DNA of 64,000 nucleotides from CAG-492 sp035388585 (GTDB lineage: Bacteria; Bacillota; Clostridia; TANB77; CAG-508). Position 1 is the stretch's first letter; the number at the start of each line of letters is the position of its first letter. The stretch covers positions 6,224 to 70,223 of the forward strand of contig DAOOQE010000003.1 of assembly GCA_035388585.1 (NCBI GenBank), in the 5' to 3' direction. Shown piece after piece: positions 26,949 through 35,464 of this stretch. The position numbers and the translations under genes are program-made. The notes beneath the pieces are model-generated. The model was not told the origin of the DNA. It saw only the letters and a program-made list of their open reading frames with translations, and searched no databases.

Positions 26949-28085
26949 GTGTCAACGACTTTAGACTTTAAAGAAAATAAAAGAAAAAATAATAACGAAA
27001 AACAAAATTTTGGTAACAAGAAAAAAATGAAAAAACTTCAAAAAATATTAGTATTACTTGGTAGAAGTATAATTACAATTTTTATTACAATTTTAATAAT
27101 TTTTACTACTCTACTATTAATGTTAAACATGTTTTGCAATGGTTCTTCACAAAGAGCAAAAGAACTATTTGTAACAACTTTTTTAGAAACAGGTCAAATG
27201 AAATTTATTGTTTCTATTTTCTTATCTGAACAAGAAATAACAGAAATTGTAAATAGAAATTCTATGGGTAATCTAACAGCTGAAGTAGATACTAGCCTAA
27301 TAAAAACAACAAGTGCAAATACTTCGAATTTTGATATAAACGGAGTAAAAATAGAAGAAGTATCTGGAAGTACATTTTATGCTAAAATGCTTATAATAAA
27401 TGATCCTTCAAGAGTTAGATTAGCAACAACTTATCCATGGAGCGAATTTGGTTTAGAATTAGATAAACTAGTAAATAACAATAACGCCCTAGGTGGTGTT
27501 AATGGAGGATTATACCAATCTGATAGTAATAAAGGAGGAAAACCTCTTGGTGTAGTTGTTTGTGATGGTAAGATTCAATTTAATAATCCTACTGGTTATG
27601 CTGGATTATATTTAATAGGATTTGATACTTCAAACATTTTAAGAATTATTAGTATTGAAGGAATGTCTTCTAATAAAATTGAAGAATTAATTAAAAAAGA
27701 AAAAATACGTGATGCAGTTACTTTCCAAGATGAAGCTAGTGACAAAAATAATCATTTTGTAAAATTAATTATTAATGGCCAAGCAAGAGAATTAAACGGA
27801 CAAGGTAGTGGTGCTAACCCAAGAACAGCAATTGGACAAAGAGCTGACGGTTCAGTTTTATTACTAGTTACAGATGGTAGAGGAGCATCAGGACATTTAG
27901 GGGCAACAGCATCTGATTTAATAGATGTTATGAAACAATATGGTGCAGTAAATGCTGCCAATTTAGATGGAGGAAGCTCATCTTCTATGTATTATGATGG
28001 AAAATATGAAATGACAAGTGTAACATTATATTATTCTAATTCATCATGGAGACTACCAACTGGATTTATAGTTGATAAAAGATAA
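26949..28085 (+). CDS. Phosphodiester glycosidase (NAGPA) domain membrane protein
   Basis: 378 residues. A basic cytoplasmic N-terminus is followed by one membrane helix (about 38-62). An extracellular stalk (about 65-125) leads to a NAGPA-type phosphodiester glycosidase domain (about 130-378). Motifs seen are GGVNGGLYQ, KPLGVVVCDGKIQ, NPRTAIGQRADGSVLLLVTDGR and the family's NLDGGSSSSMYY. Relatives cut sugar-phosphodiester bonds and often act on wall polymers or exopolysaccharide. It starts with GTG at 26949, 7 nt after AAAGGGG. It is the first of three plus-strand genes with a promoter ahead and a strong terminator after the third, so a joint envelope role is likely. The substrate is unknown. 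Confidence 0.85.
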   Translation: MSTTLDFKENKRKNNNEKQNFGNKKKMKKLQKILVLLGRSIITIFITILIIFTTLLLMLNMFCNGSSQRAKELFVTTFLETGQMKFIVSIFLSEQEITEIVNRNSMGNLTAEVDTSLIKTTSANTSNFDINGVKIEEVSGSTFYAKMLIINDPSRVRLATTYPWSEFGLELDKLVNNNNALGGVNGGLYQSDSNKGGKPLGVVVCDGKIQFNNPTGYAGLYLIGFDTSNILRIISIEGMSSNKIEELIKKEKIRDAVTFQDEASDKNNHFVKLIINGQARELNGQGSGANPRTAIGQRADGSVLLLVTDGRGASGHLGATASDLIDVMKQYGAVNAANLDGGSSSSMYYDGKYEMTSVTLYYSNSSWRLPTGFIVDKR

Positions 28086-28112
28086 TACAAAAAGGAAGGA
28101 ATATAAAAACAA

Positions 28113-29252
28113 ATGAATTTCAAAAAATTTTTAATAATATATATAGGTTTTCTTATTCTACTATCTGCAATATTTTTATTATATGTAAATAGCTGTTTAG
28201 TAAAATACGAAAATTCTCAAATAAATAATTATGTTGGTACAATTGAAAAGGATTTAAAATCTGCCGCCAAAAAAAATAAAATTACAAAACATATAAATAC
28301 AAAAAATTATACTGTTGGTAAATATGAGAAATCAGGTGTTAATTATGAATCAGGCTTAAATGATATAATTAAAAATTCTACACTTTCTCATAAATTAAAC
28401 TTAGAAAGTACTGATAAATCTCAACCAATATATGATATATATGCAGGAGATAAAAAAATATCTACTATACACCTTAAATTAAAAAAATACGTAACAAAAC
28501 TTGGTTTACTAACATACCCTGAATGGGAAATTTTAGAAATAAAACCAAATCTAGAAAATGGTTTATATAATTATAATATAACTGCACCTGCAAATTATAA
28601 AGTAAAAATTAATGGTAATTCATTAACTTCTGATGATATATATAAAGAAGTAAATGGAACAGGATTAGAAGATTTTAATAAGTATTCTTCTATCTCATCT
28701 ACTGTTACTTATAAAGTAAATAAATTAGCTATGAAACCTGAAATAAAAATATATAATGATAACAATAATGAAGTTTCTTTTACTGAAAACGGTGAAAATA
28801 TAATAGCGCAAGCAAATTATTACACTACAAATGATTTAAATGATGCCATGTCAAAAATAAAATCTGAATTTGATATCCTATCATTTGCAAAAAAATGGAG
28901 CTTATTTCTTACAGATGATTTAAACGGTGCAACTCATGGATTTGAAACTTTAAAACCATATTTAATAAAAGATTCTTACATGTGGAAAATGGCATATTCA
29001 TGGGCAACTAGTGTTGATATAACATTTACAAGTTCTCATACACTTAAGGATCCAGCTTTCACAAATGAAAAAATATCAAATTTTGTAATTTATAATGATA
29101 AAGCTTTTTCATGTGATGTTTATCTAGAAAAAAACATGAATGTTGCAAGAATCGGTTCACAAACTGATAAAATGAACGAAAAAATGTATTTTGTTTATTT
29201 AAATGGTTCTTGGAGACTTGTTAATATGCAAGCAATAACTGGAAATAAATAA
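28113..29252 (+). CDS. Membrane-anchored extracellular protein of unknown function
   Basis: 379 residues. One N-terminal membrane helix (about 5-25) precedes a long extracellular region. The first part is helical and lysine-rich. The middle looks beta-rich (ILEIKPNLENGLYNYNITAP, YKVKINGNSL). The C-terminal part (about 265-375) ends with a strand pattern, FVYLNGSWRLVNM, like NTF2-type domains. It starts 27 nt after the NAGPA gene and ends 24 nt before the glycosyltransferase gene, so it belongs to that operon. I do not recognise the family. A role in presenting or modifying the same surface polymer is inference from context. Confidence 0.7.
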   Translation: MNFKKFLIIYIGFLILLSAIFLLYVNSCLVKYENSQINNYVGTIEKDLKSAAKKNKITKHINTKNYTVGKYEKSGVNYESGLNDIIKNSTLSHKLNLESTDKSQPIYDIYAGDKKISTIHLKLKKYVTKLGLLTYPEWEILEIKPNLENGLYNYNITAPANYKVKINGNSLTSDDIYKEVNGTGLEDFNKYSSISSTVTYKVNKLAMKPEIKIYNDNNNEVSFTENGENIIAQANYYTTNDLNDAMSKIKSEFDILSFAKKWSLFLTDDLNGATHGFETLKPYLIKDSYMWKMAYSWATSVDITFTSSHTLKDPAFTNEKISNFVIYNDKAFSCDVYLEKNMNVARIGSQTDKMNEKMYFVYLNGSWRLVNMQAITGNK

Positions 29253-29276
29253 TATAATTTTACTTAGGAGGTAATA

Positions 29277-30347
29277 ATGGAAAACATTATTGTAATAATT
29301 CCAGCATTCAATCCGGATGAACCATTAATGCTAGATTTTATAAATAAACTATCAACTGAATTTACTAATATTGTTGTTATAAATGATGGAAGTGATAATT
29401 GTCACAATAATTTTTTTAATAGTTTAAAAGAAAAAAAATTCTTAACTGTATTAACTCATTGTGTCAATTTAGGAAAAGGACAAGCTTTAAAAACAGCAAT
29501 AAATTATACATTAGTTCATTTTCCTAAATGCAAAGGAATTGTTACTGCTGACTGTGATGGACAACATTCCATAAAGGACATAAAATCATGTGCTAATAAA
29601 GTATTACAAGAAAAAGATGGACTTATATTAGGAGTTAGAAATTTTAACCAAAGCGATGTACCACCAAGAAGTAGATTTGGAAATAAACTAACAAGAACTG
29701 TTTTTAAATTATTTATCGGATTATCAATTACAGATACCCAGACTGGTTTAAGAGGTATGAGTAAAAAAATTGCTTGTACCTTCTTAGAAACTAAAGGTTC
29801 TAGATATGAATATGAATCTAATATGCTTATAGACTGCAAATTAAAAGAAATACCTATTTTTGAGATACCTATAGAAACTATTTATATAAACTCTAATTCC
29901 GGATCTCATTTTAACCCATTAAAAGACTCTCTTAGTATTTATAAGGTTTTTGCAAAATATATATTAGCTTCTGTAAGTTCTTTTCTAGTTGATATAATAT
30001 TATTTACTTTATTTTTAGCTATATTTAATGCAACTAGTTTAAATTTTAATTTTTTTACATCTACTATTATATTAGCAACTATTTGTGCAAGATTAATATC
30101 TTCACTTTATAATTTTTTTATTAATGCTAAAATGGTTTTTAAAAAAATGAATAATAAATCATTAATAAAGTATGTTCTTTTAGTTTTAATACAGATGTTC
30201 GTATCTGGTATACTGGTATCATATTTCACTAGTTTATTATTTGGATCATCTGCTACATTAGTAAAAATAATGGTTGACTCTGTTATTTTTGTTATTAATT
30301 TTTTTATTCAAAGAGAATGGATATTTAAACATAAAAGAAAAATATAA
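29277..30347 (+). CDS. GT2 glycosyltransferase fused to a GtrA-like membrane domain
   Basis: 356 residues. The N-terminal half (about 1-220) is a GT-A family 2 glycosyltransferase of the polyprenyl-phosphate sugar synthase kind. It has VIIPAFNPDE, VVINDGSD, the metal-binding D92xD94 in TADCDGQHS, and the later TDTQTGLRGM. The C-terminal half (about 228-350) has four membrane helices like GtrA, which flips lipid-linked sugars; it ends FFIQREWIFKHKRK. The fusion would make and translocate a lipid-phosphate sugar for wall or exopolysaccharide decoration. AGGAGG lies 7 nt before the ATG. It ends the three-gene operon just before a strong terminator. Confidence 0.9.
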   Translation: MENIIVIIPAFNPDEPLMLDFINKLSTEFTNIVVINDGSDNCHNNFFNSLKEKKFLTVLTHCVNLGKGQALKTAINYTLVHFPKCKGIVTADCDGQHSIKDIKSCANKVLQEKDGLILGVRNFNQSDVPPRSRFGNKLTRTVFKLFIGLSITDTQTGLRGMSKKIACTFLETKGSRYEYESNMLIDCKLKEIPIFEIPIETIYINSNSGSHFNPLKDSLSIYKVFAKYILASVSSFLVDIILFTLFLAIFNATSLNFNFFTSTIILATICARLISSLYNFFINAKMVFKKMNNKSLIKYVLLVLIQMFVSGILVSYFTSLLFGSSATLVKIMVDSVIFVINFFIQREWIFKHKRKI

Positions 30348-30373
30348 GAAGCTTCTTTAATATTAAAAAACTT

Positions 30374-30432
30374 AAAATACATCCTATTTAATTCAATATA
30401 CCTTATGTATATTGTTAATAGGATGTATTTTT
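30374..30432 (+). terminator. Strong bipartite terminator after the envelope operon
   Basis: An outer perfect 14-bp stem (30374-30387 with 30418-30431) encloses an inner 8-bp stem (CAATATAC / GTATATTG) and a 5-nt loop. A T-run follows on the plus strand and an equivalent one on the minus strand, so it may also end the convergent VTT-domain gene. Confidence 0.9.
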
Positions 30433-30512
30433 AATATTACAGTTTATTTAATTATATTTTATATATTCAGACATAATTTTATTTTGTCTAGGATATGTTT
30501 TAATCTTATATG

Positions 30513-31262
30513 TTATTTTATTGTGTTTATAGCTTCAGATGTAATTTTCTCCTTATCAAAGTGATTTACTATTAATATCATTATTCCTGTTACAATAAAT
30601 GTTATTCCATATGTTAATAAACTAATTTGCCAATTCCCATATGCAACATTAGCACCTGCTATTGTTGATGATATTACAGATGGAAATCTTGCAAATGTTG
30701 AGATTAATACAAATCTCCAATATTTAACAGGTAAAATACCTCCTAAATATACTAGTAAATCTTTAGGTGTTCCAGGTATCATAAATAAAATTATTAAAAT
30801 TATTTCAATTGCTGCTGGATTTTTATAGAATTTGCTATTCTCTATTTTATCAATCTTTTCTTTTTCAAAAAAATTATAAATATACTTTTTCCCGAATTTC
30901 TTAACTAAAATAGTTATTCCTGAAGTTATAACAAAAACAGAAGCTGTTATAAATATAGTGCCTCCAATTACACCATAACACATACCAGCAAGTATTTCAA
31001 TTGGTTCTCCTGGTAAAATTACTAATACAACCTGTGCTAGTTGTAGCCCAAATAATATTAATCCACCAAAAATTCCAAGTGAATCTATTTTTTCTTTGAA
31101 ATCTTGTTGTCCTTGTGTTGTTAATATTTTACTAATAGTTGGAAACAAATAAAGTATTATAGCTATAATACTAAATATTGTTATAGTAAATACTAATAAT
31201 TTTAAAAATTTAATTCTTTTACTTTTTACATTTAATTGATGTTTTTTTAATTCATTTTTCAT
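30513..31262 (-). CDS. TVP38/TMEM64 family membrane protein (VTT domain)
   Basis: A 249-residue polytopic protein with about six hydrophobic segments. The VTT/DedA-like core reads VVLILPGEPIEILAGMCYGVIGG in the first re-entrant segment. Later FMIPGTPKDLLVYLGGILP gives the second proline-rich segment. Homologues are thought to move or scramble lipids such as undecaprenyl phosphate or phospholipids; the exact substrate here is not known. The ATG follows AAGGGGAAAG. A 26-codon ORF lies upstream on the same strand, and the gene converges with the envelope operon across a shared terminator. Confidence 0.85.
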   Translation of the reverse strand: MKNELKKHQLNVKSKRIKFLKLLVFTITIFSIIAIILYLFPTISKILTTQGQQDFKEKIDSLGIFGGLILFGLQLAQVVLVILPGEPIEILAGMCYGVIGGTIFITASVFVITSGITILVKKFGKKYIYNFFEKEKIDKIENSKFYKNPAAIEIILIILFMIPGTPKDLLVYLGGILPVKYWRFVLISTFARFPSVISSTIAGANVAYGNWQISLLTYGITFIVTGIMILIVNHFDKEKITSEAINTIK

Positions 31263-31360
31263 ACTATAATTCTTTCCCCTTCATTATTACAATTAATTGA
31301 TGTCATTATTCTTTTTTTATACTACAAATTTTTTTCTTCTTTGTTAGAATTCAATGTTTT

Positions 31361-31441
31361 TTATATTGTTGTTTCGTCTTCGAAATCTGGTGCAAACTGA
31401 CCTATTTTAACATTTGAATTCATCATAACTTCATAATCCAT
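31361..31441 (-). CDS. 26-codon ORF, possible peroxiredoxin gene remnant
   Basis: ATG at 31441 follows GGAGG by 5 nt. The peptide begins MDYEVMMNSN and continues VKIGQFAPDFEDETTI before TAA. The IGQFAPDFE phrase resembles the N-terminus of AhpC/Prx-type peroxiredoxins, which normally continue for 150 residues or more, so this may be a truncated relic with an intact start. It lies between the radical SAM gene and the VTT-domain gene, all on the same strand. A genuine small peptide is the alternative; it has no Cys, so a sactipeptide-type precursor is unlikely. Confidence 0.4.
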   Translation of the reverse strand: MDYEVMMNSNVKIGQFAPDFEDETTI

Positions 31442-31548
31442 AAATACCTCCAATATTTTTAATATATTATATTATTGATATTTTATTTAGTTACTATTTT
31501 TTACTAATATTTTTCTTATTATTTAATCTGTAGTGCATTTTTTTTTCT

Positions 31549-31608
31549 TTATTTTTTTATAATCCAGTCATTTAACAGGAAATTATTTTTTATTTCTTCA
31601 ATTTTCAT
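31549..31608 (-). CDS. 19-codon ORF overlapping the radical SAM stop codon
   Basis: The radical SAM gene ends in TAATG, where the stop (31610-31608) shares one base with an ATG at 31608. The peptide is MKIEEIKNNFLLNDWIIKK. There is no separate ribosome site, so translation would need coupling to the upstream gene. It may be a relic of a longer gene, a coupled micropeptide, or chance. Function unknown. Confidence 0.3.
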   Translation of the reverse strand: MKIEEIKNNFLLNDWIIKK

Positions 31609-32549
31609 TAATTATTTTTTCTTTTGTTTTCTAGATTCTTAAGGAAACCGCATGTTTTACATAAATCATCTACAATTACTCCATTTTCAAAACCTTTTTT
31701 TATTTGAGTACTTTTTAAACTATTAAGTATATCTTCTAGATCCTGAGTATATATATTTCCAATAGGAATATTGCCATTATTGTCTAAACAGCATGGAACA
31801 ACTGTACCATCAACAAGTATTGCAATCTGATCTTTTAAAGCTAAACATCTTCCATTTTTTATAACAATATTTTTATTAATATCTGGCCATTCAAATTGTA
31901 AATCCTGATTAATAAATAAATTTTCCTTGATTTTTATAAATTCATTTTTTCTCAACTTGTTTTTCAAATCATCCATTTTGTAATATTCTTCTATTTGTTG
32001 AATTACTTCATTGTTTTTATCATTTTTTGCAATATTTTTATTATTCCATAACCTATATGAAATTATTTTATCTTCTAATTTATCAACACTATTAAATATT
32101 CCTGTAAAATATGATTTTTTATCAATATAATTTAAGGTATTATTTATTTGATTTTCAGTAAAACTATGTATAGAAATATTAATCTGTCTAATCGAATTTG
32201 ATTTTTTTAATATTTCTAAATTCTTTTCTAATAAAGTTCCATTCGTAGTTATATTAGTTTTTAAATTATATTTATCTATTATTGTAAGTATATCTTCAAG
32301 TTTATCATGTAATAATGGCTCTCCTTTTACATGCAAACAAATTAAGTTAGTATAATTACAAATCTTCTTTACTATTTTTTCAAATTGTATTATATCCATA
32401 TATTGTTTTTTTCTATTTGTATCAGGACAAAAATTGCATTTCATATTACAGATATTAGTTATTTCTATGTATATTTTTTTAAACACTATTATAACCGTAT
32501 GATAAAAATCATACTCTCCTTCCCTATTATTATAACTAATTATTTTCAT
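31608..32549 (-). CDS. Radical SAM/SPASM domain protein
   Basis: 313 residues. The radical SAM cluster motif is CNMKCNFC (C34, C38, C41). The barrel continues through VKGEPLLHDKLEDILTIID and TNITTNGTLLEKN. A C-terminal SPASM-type region holds extra cysteines in GRCLALKDQIAILVDGTVVP, CCLDNNGN and LCKTCG. The chemistry is SAM-dependent radical modification, probably of a peptide or small molecule; the substrate is unknown. The start is uncertain: the ATG at 32549 directly abuts a terminator-like hairpin that masks an AGGGG site. The GTG at 32486 gives MFKKIYIEIT, closer to family N-termini. Small ORFs lie just downstream. Confidence 0.82.
   Translation of the reverse strand: MKIISYNNREGEYDFYHTVIIVFKKIYIEITNICNMKCNFCPDTNRKKQYMDIIQFEKIVKKICNYTNLICLHVKGEPLLHDKLEDILTIIDKYNLKTNITTNGTLLEKNLEILKKSNSIRQINISIHSFTENQINNTLNYIDKKSYFTGIFNSVDKLEDKIISYRLWNNKNIAKNDKNNEVIQQIEEYYKMDDLKNKLRKNEFIKIKENLFINQDLQFEWPDINKNIVIKNGRCLALKDQIAILVDGTVVPCCLDNNGNIPIGNIYTQDLEDILNSLKSTQIKKGFENGVIVDDLCKTCGFLKNLENKRKNN
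32497..32514 (-). promoter_or_regulatory. Hairpin between a ribosome site and the alternative GTG start
   Basis: GTATGAT and ATCATAC pair with a 4-nt loop. AGGAG (plus 32516-32520) lies on one side and the GTG start at 32486 is 10 nt beyond the other side. Folding would bring the ribosome site to a normal distance from the GTG. The same site also precedes a seven-codon ORF, MIFIIRL, ending 2 nt before the GTG. Confidence 0.35.
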
Positions 32550-32550
32550 T

Positions 32551-32575
32551 AAAAGCCCCTAGATTAGGAGCTTTT
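32551..32575 (-). terminator. Terminator-like hairpin between corA and the radical SAM gene
   Basis: An 11-bp stem with a 3-nt loop; one position is G-U in minus-strand RNA. The minus-strand tail is short (TTTT within the stem, then AATG), and the ATG of the radical SAM gene follows at once. The plus side has a longer T-run, but no plus-strand gene lies nearby. Confidence 0.6.
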
Positions 32576-32628
32576 TTTATATAATTTAAATTATGATATT
32601 ATTATTTTGCTTGGTTAATACTTAATTT

Positions 32629-33582
32629 TTAATTCATAAATCCTTTTTTCTTAAGCCACATCATTGTTATAAGTGTTACTATTGATGAAATTACTAATAA
32701 AATATGAAAACCATACTCTGAACCTTGTAATGGTACAGGTACATTCATTCCCCACATACTTGCTATTAATGTTGGTATTGCCAATATGATAGTAATTGAA
32801 GTCAGAAATTTCATTACACCATTTAAATTATTAGATATAATAGATGCATATGCGTCCATAGTACCATTTAAGATATCACTATATATTCTACTCATTTCTA
32901 TTGCTTGCTTATTTTCTATAATAGCATCCTCTAATAGTTCTTCATCTTCTTCATATAATTTAATAATTTTTCCTCTTAGTGTCTTCTCCATTACTATTTC
33001 ATTTGCTTTTAATGATGTAGTAAAATAAACCAAACTTTTTTCTAAACTTAATAGTTGTAGAAGTTCTTTATTTTTCATAGAATTTTTCAAAACGCTTTCT
33101 GCAATTTCAGTTTCCTTACTTATTAGTTTTAAGTACTTTAAAAAAACAGATGCATTTGCATATAGTATTTCAAAAATAAATTTGCTTTTTTTATAGGTTT
33201 CTAAACCTTTTTGAACTGATTTTTCCATAAATTTAATTATCTCATTTTGTTTTGAAGATATTGTTATAAAATATTTATCTTGTACAACCATCATACCTAA
33301 TGGCATTGTAGAATATACATCAGTTTCAGAGTCATTTTCTTTTTCTATAATCGGAACGTCAACTATAAATAATAAATTACCTTCATCATCAGAATCAATT
33401 CTCGCTTTTTCCTCCAAATCTAAAGGATACTTTAAATATTCTTCTTCAATTCCAAGTTTTTCGCATATTAAACTTATTTCTTTATCAGTTGGTGAAACAA
33501 TATTAATCCAACTTCCTTTTTCAAATTCATTAATTTCTTTAATCCTATTTGTTTGTAAATCTGTATTGTATATTTTATACAA
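32629..33582 (-). CDS. CorA family divalent-cation transporter
   Basis: A 317-residue magnesium or related metal channel. The long N-terminal alpha/beta cytoplasmic domain and the stalk helix (about 1-250) precede two C-terminal membrane helices (about 255-312). The diagnostic selectivity motif GMN is in ASMWGMNVPVPLQGSEYG, followed by a basic end, WLKKKGFMN. It starts with TTG at 33582, supported by AGGGGGGG. No magnesium riboswitch fits in the short leader. Cobalt or other metals are possible within the family, so no gene symbol is given. Confidence 0.93.
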   Translation of the reverse strand: MYKIYNTDLQTNRIKEINEFEKGSWINIVSPTDKEISLICEKLGIEEEYLKYPLDLEEKARIDSDDEGNLLFIVDVPIIEKENDSETDVYSTMPLGMMVVQDKYFITISSKQNEIIKFMEKSVQKGLETYKKSKFIFEILYANASVFLKYLKLISKETEIAESVLKNSMKNKELLQLLSLEKSLVYFTTSLKANEIVMEKTLRGKIIKLYEEDEELLEDAIIENKQAIEMSRIYSDILNGTMDAYASIISNNLNGVMKFLTSITIILAIPTLIASMWGMNVPVPLQGSEYGFHILLVISSIVTLITMMWLKKKGFMN

Positions 33583-33674
33583 TTATATCCCCCCCTTCTA
33601 TAATAATTTAAACAATTAAATATTTATATCATTTCTTATTATTTATTAAAACAAAATTGTAATTGTAATATAAT

Positions 33675-33834
33675 AACATTGTAATTGTAATTTTTATAAT
33701 TTTGTAATTATATTAACATTGCAATTGTAATTTTTATTATTTTGGAATTATATTAACATTGAAATTGTAGTTTATATTATTTTGTAATTATAGTAACATT
33801 ACAATTTTAGTTTATATTATTTTGTAATTAATGC
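33675..33834. repeat. 40-bp minisatellite, four units, running into a glycosyltransferase gene
   Basis: Units start at 33675, 33715, 33755 and 33795, each beginning AACATT and carrying a CAATTGTAAT-like core that drifts from copy to copy. The last unit covers the final codons and stop of the minus-strand glycosyltransferase gene (stop at 33817), so the array looks derived from the end of that gene. Confidence 0.85.
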
Positions 33835-35289
33835 AAAATTGTAATTGTAACCTTTATATTTTGTTTTAAATTGTCTTTTTTCTATTAAATTAACTTCATA
33901 CTTTTTAGAAATCTCATTATATAAATCATAATTTTCAGAATCTATGACCCAAATTCTACCTTTAATTTCCTCTATCTCATCTAAATTATGAATCGTCTTC
34001 ATATCAGGACCATATGCCTCATATGCTTTTTCTACATTCCAATTTTCTGCATCATAGAAAAGTGTTTTATATCCGTCAAAATTTGTTTCTATAACACTAC
34101 CTGCTCCTAAATCTTGATTTCTAAATATAATAACATCTTCTTTTTTTATGTTTTCACTTATATACTCTATTTGTTTCATATTTGTTTCATTATAGTTTAT
34201 TAATGAAAACCTAATATTACCATAAATTGTAGATGCAATCATTAGAATACAAATGCTATATAATGTTTTTTTAGCATCAGTTCTTGCTAAAAAATATGAC
34301 CAAAAGAATATTAATAAACCACTTACTGTAAATAAGTATCTAGGATATAAAATTGGAGATTTTATTGATAATAAACCTGCAGCTAATATTACTAAAAAAT
34401 ATACTACTATGGCCTGTTTACCGGGATTAAATTGGTTTTGTTTATCTGTTATTTCTTTACTAATTTTATACATTGTTGAGAATGCAAGAGTGAATAAAGA
34501 AAAAGCCAATAAACATGCTATTCTCTCATCAAAATTCCCCAAACATTGAAATTGCAATATTTCAAATATAGTTCCTGGAAACGAAAGCGAAATCCAAAAA
34601 CCTTTTGATACATTTTTAACTTGCAAAAACATAAAATATAACCATGGCATATACGCAATAAATTGAATAATTCCCGTTATAAAAAAAGGTTTTATATATT
34701 TATTTCTTATTTCTTTTCTTTTAATAAAATATACAAATAATAATAAATTAATTAATCCAGCTGCCATTAAACTATAGTAATGTGTATATAATGAACATAA
34801 ACTGAAAATTCCAAATAATATCCAGTTTTTTGCTTTATTTATTTTTGTTAATCTGTATGAATATATTGCTGTTAACGTTACAAAAACTGCTGCCCACGAA
34901 TACATCCTTATTTCTGATGCATACATTGGTATTACTGGTAAAAAAAACGAGAAAAACGAGAATAGGATTCCAGTTTTTTCACCAAAGTCCTTCTTTATAT
35001 GAGTAAAACCTAATAATCCAAGAATAGCTATTCCCAAAGCTGAAAATAACCTATAACCTATTATATTTCCACCAGTTATTATATTAATTAATTTCAACAT
35101 AAAATAATACAATGTTGGATGTACATCATTTCCACCAATCATCCATATATCATAAAAACTATGCTTAACTAGAGCAACCGAGTATGTTTCATCAAACCAC
35201 ATATTGTTATGAAACAAACCAATCATTATAAAAATACTACCTAATATAATAATACCTATATGTATTATTTTGTTCTTTTGTTTTTCCAT
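33817..35289 (-). CDS. GT-C (ArnT/PMT-like) membrane glycosyltransferase
   Basis: 490 residues with about eleven membrane helices in the first 360 residues and a soluble extracellular C-terminal domain (about 370-490). The first outside loop has the catalytic acidic motif, FDETYS in NNMWFDETYSVALVKHSF, and the later NDVHPTLYYFML pattern typical of GT39/ArnT-type enzymes. These use polyprenyl-phosphate sugars as donors, which fits the GT2-GtrA enzyme encoded nearby. AGGAGG precedes the ATG and a good divergent promoter lies upstream. The last codons lie within a 40-bp repeat array. The acceptor is unknown. Confidence 0.85.
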   Translation of the reverse strand: MEKQKNKIIHIGIIILGSIFIMIGLFHNNMWFDETYSVALVKHSFYDIWMIGGNDVHPTLYYFMLKLINIITGGNIIGYRLFSALGIAILGLLGFTHIKKDFGEKTGILFSFFSFFLPVIPMYASEIRMYSWAAVFVTLTAIYSYRLTKINKAKNWILFGIFSLCSLYTHYYSLMAAGLINLLLFVYFIKRKEIRNKYIKPFFITGIIQFIAYMPWLYFMFLQVKNVSKGFWISLSFPGTIFEILQFQCLGNFDERIACLLAFSLFTLAFSTMYKISKEITDKQNQFNPGKQAIVVYFLVILAAGLLSIKSPILYPRYLFTVSGLLIFFWSYFLARTDAKKTLYSICILMIASTIYGNIRFSLINYNETNMKQIEYISENIKKEDVIIFRNQDLGAGSVIETNFDGYKTLFYDAENWNVEKAYEAYGPDMKTIHNLDEIEEIKGRIWVIDSENYDLYNEISKKYEVNLIEKRQFKTKYKGYNYNFALITK

Positions 35290-35345
35290 ATCTTCCTCCT
35301 GAAAAAAAATAAATATTTTATAATTTTTTTATCCAAACTAAATTA

Positions 35346-35374
35346 ATTATATATTACACAAACTTAAAAATCAA
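35346..35374 (-). promoter_or_regulatory. Predicted promoter of the GT-C glycosyltransferase gene
   Basis: On the minus strand, TTGATT and TATAAT are separated by 17 bp. It is back to back with the promoter of the U32 peptidase gene; the two -35 boxes are only 7 bp apart. Confidence 0.5.
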
Positions 35375-35381
35375 TGATTTA

Positions 35382-35410
35382 TAGACTTATTTCTATTTTT
35401 TTGATATAAT
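35382..35410 (+). promoter_or_regulatory. Predicted promoter of the U32 peptidase gene
   Basis: TAGACT at 35382-35387 and TATAAT at 35405-35410 are 17 bp apart, with TG at 35402-35403 (extended -10). It lies 55 nt before the ATG. Confidence 0.5.
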
Positions 35411-35464
35411 AAACATATTGTAAAAGAATTTACAAAATTAATTTAAAAAGGATTAAATAATATA

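Noticed and set aside
33583..33674. Magnesium riboswitch before corA
   Set aside because: The leader is short and A/T-rich with no structured core.
33675..33834. Possible CRISPR array in the 40-bp repeats
   Set aside because: The units are directly adjacent without unique spacers and drift gradually; no cas genes are in the window.
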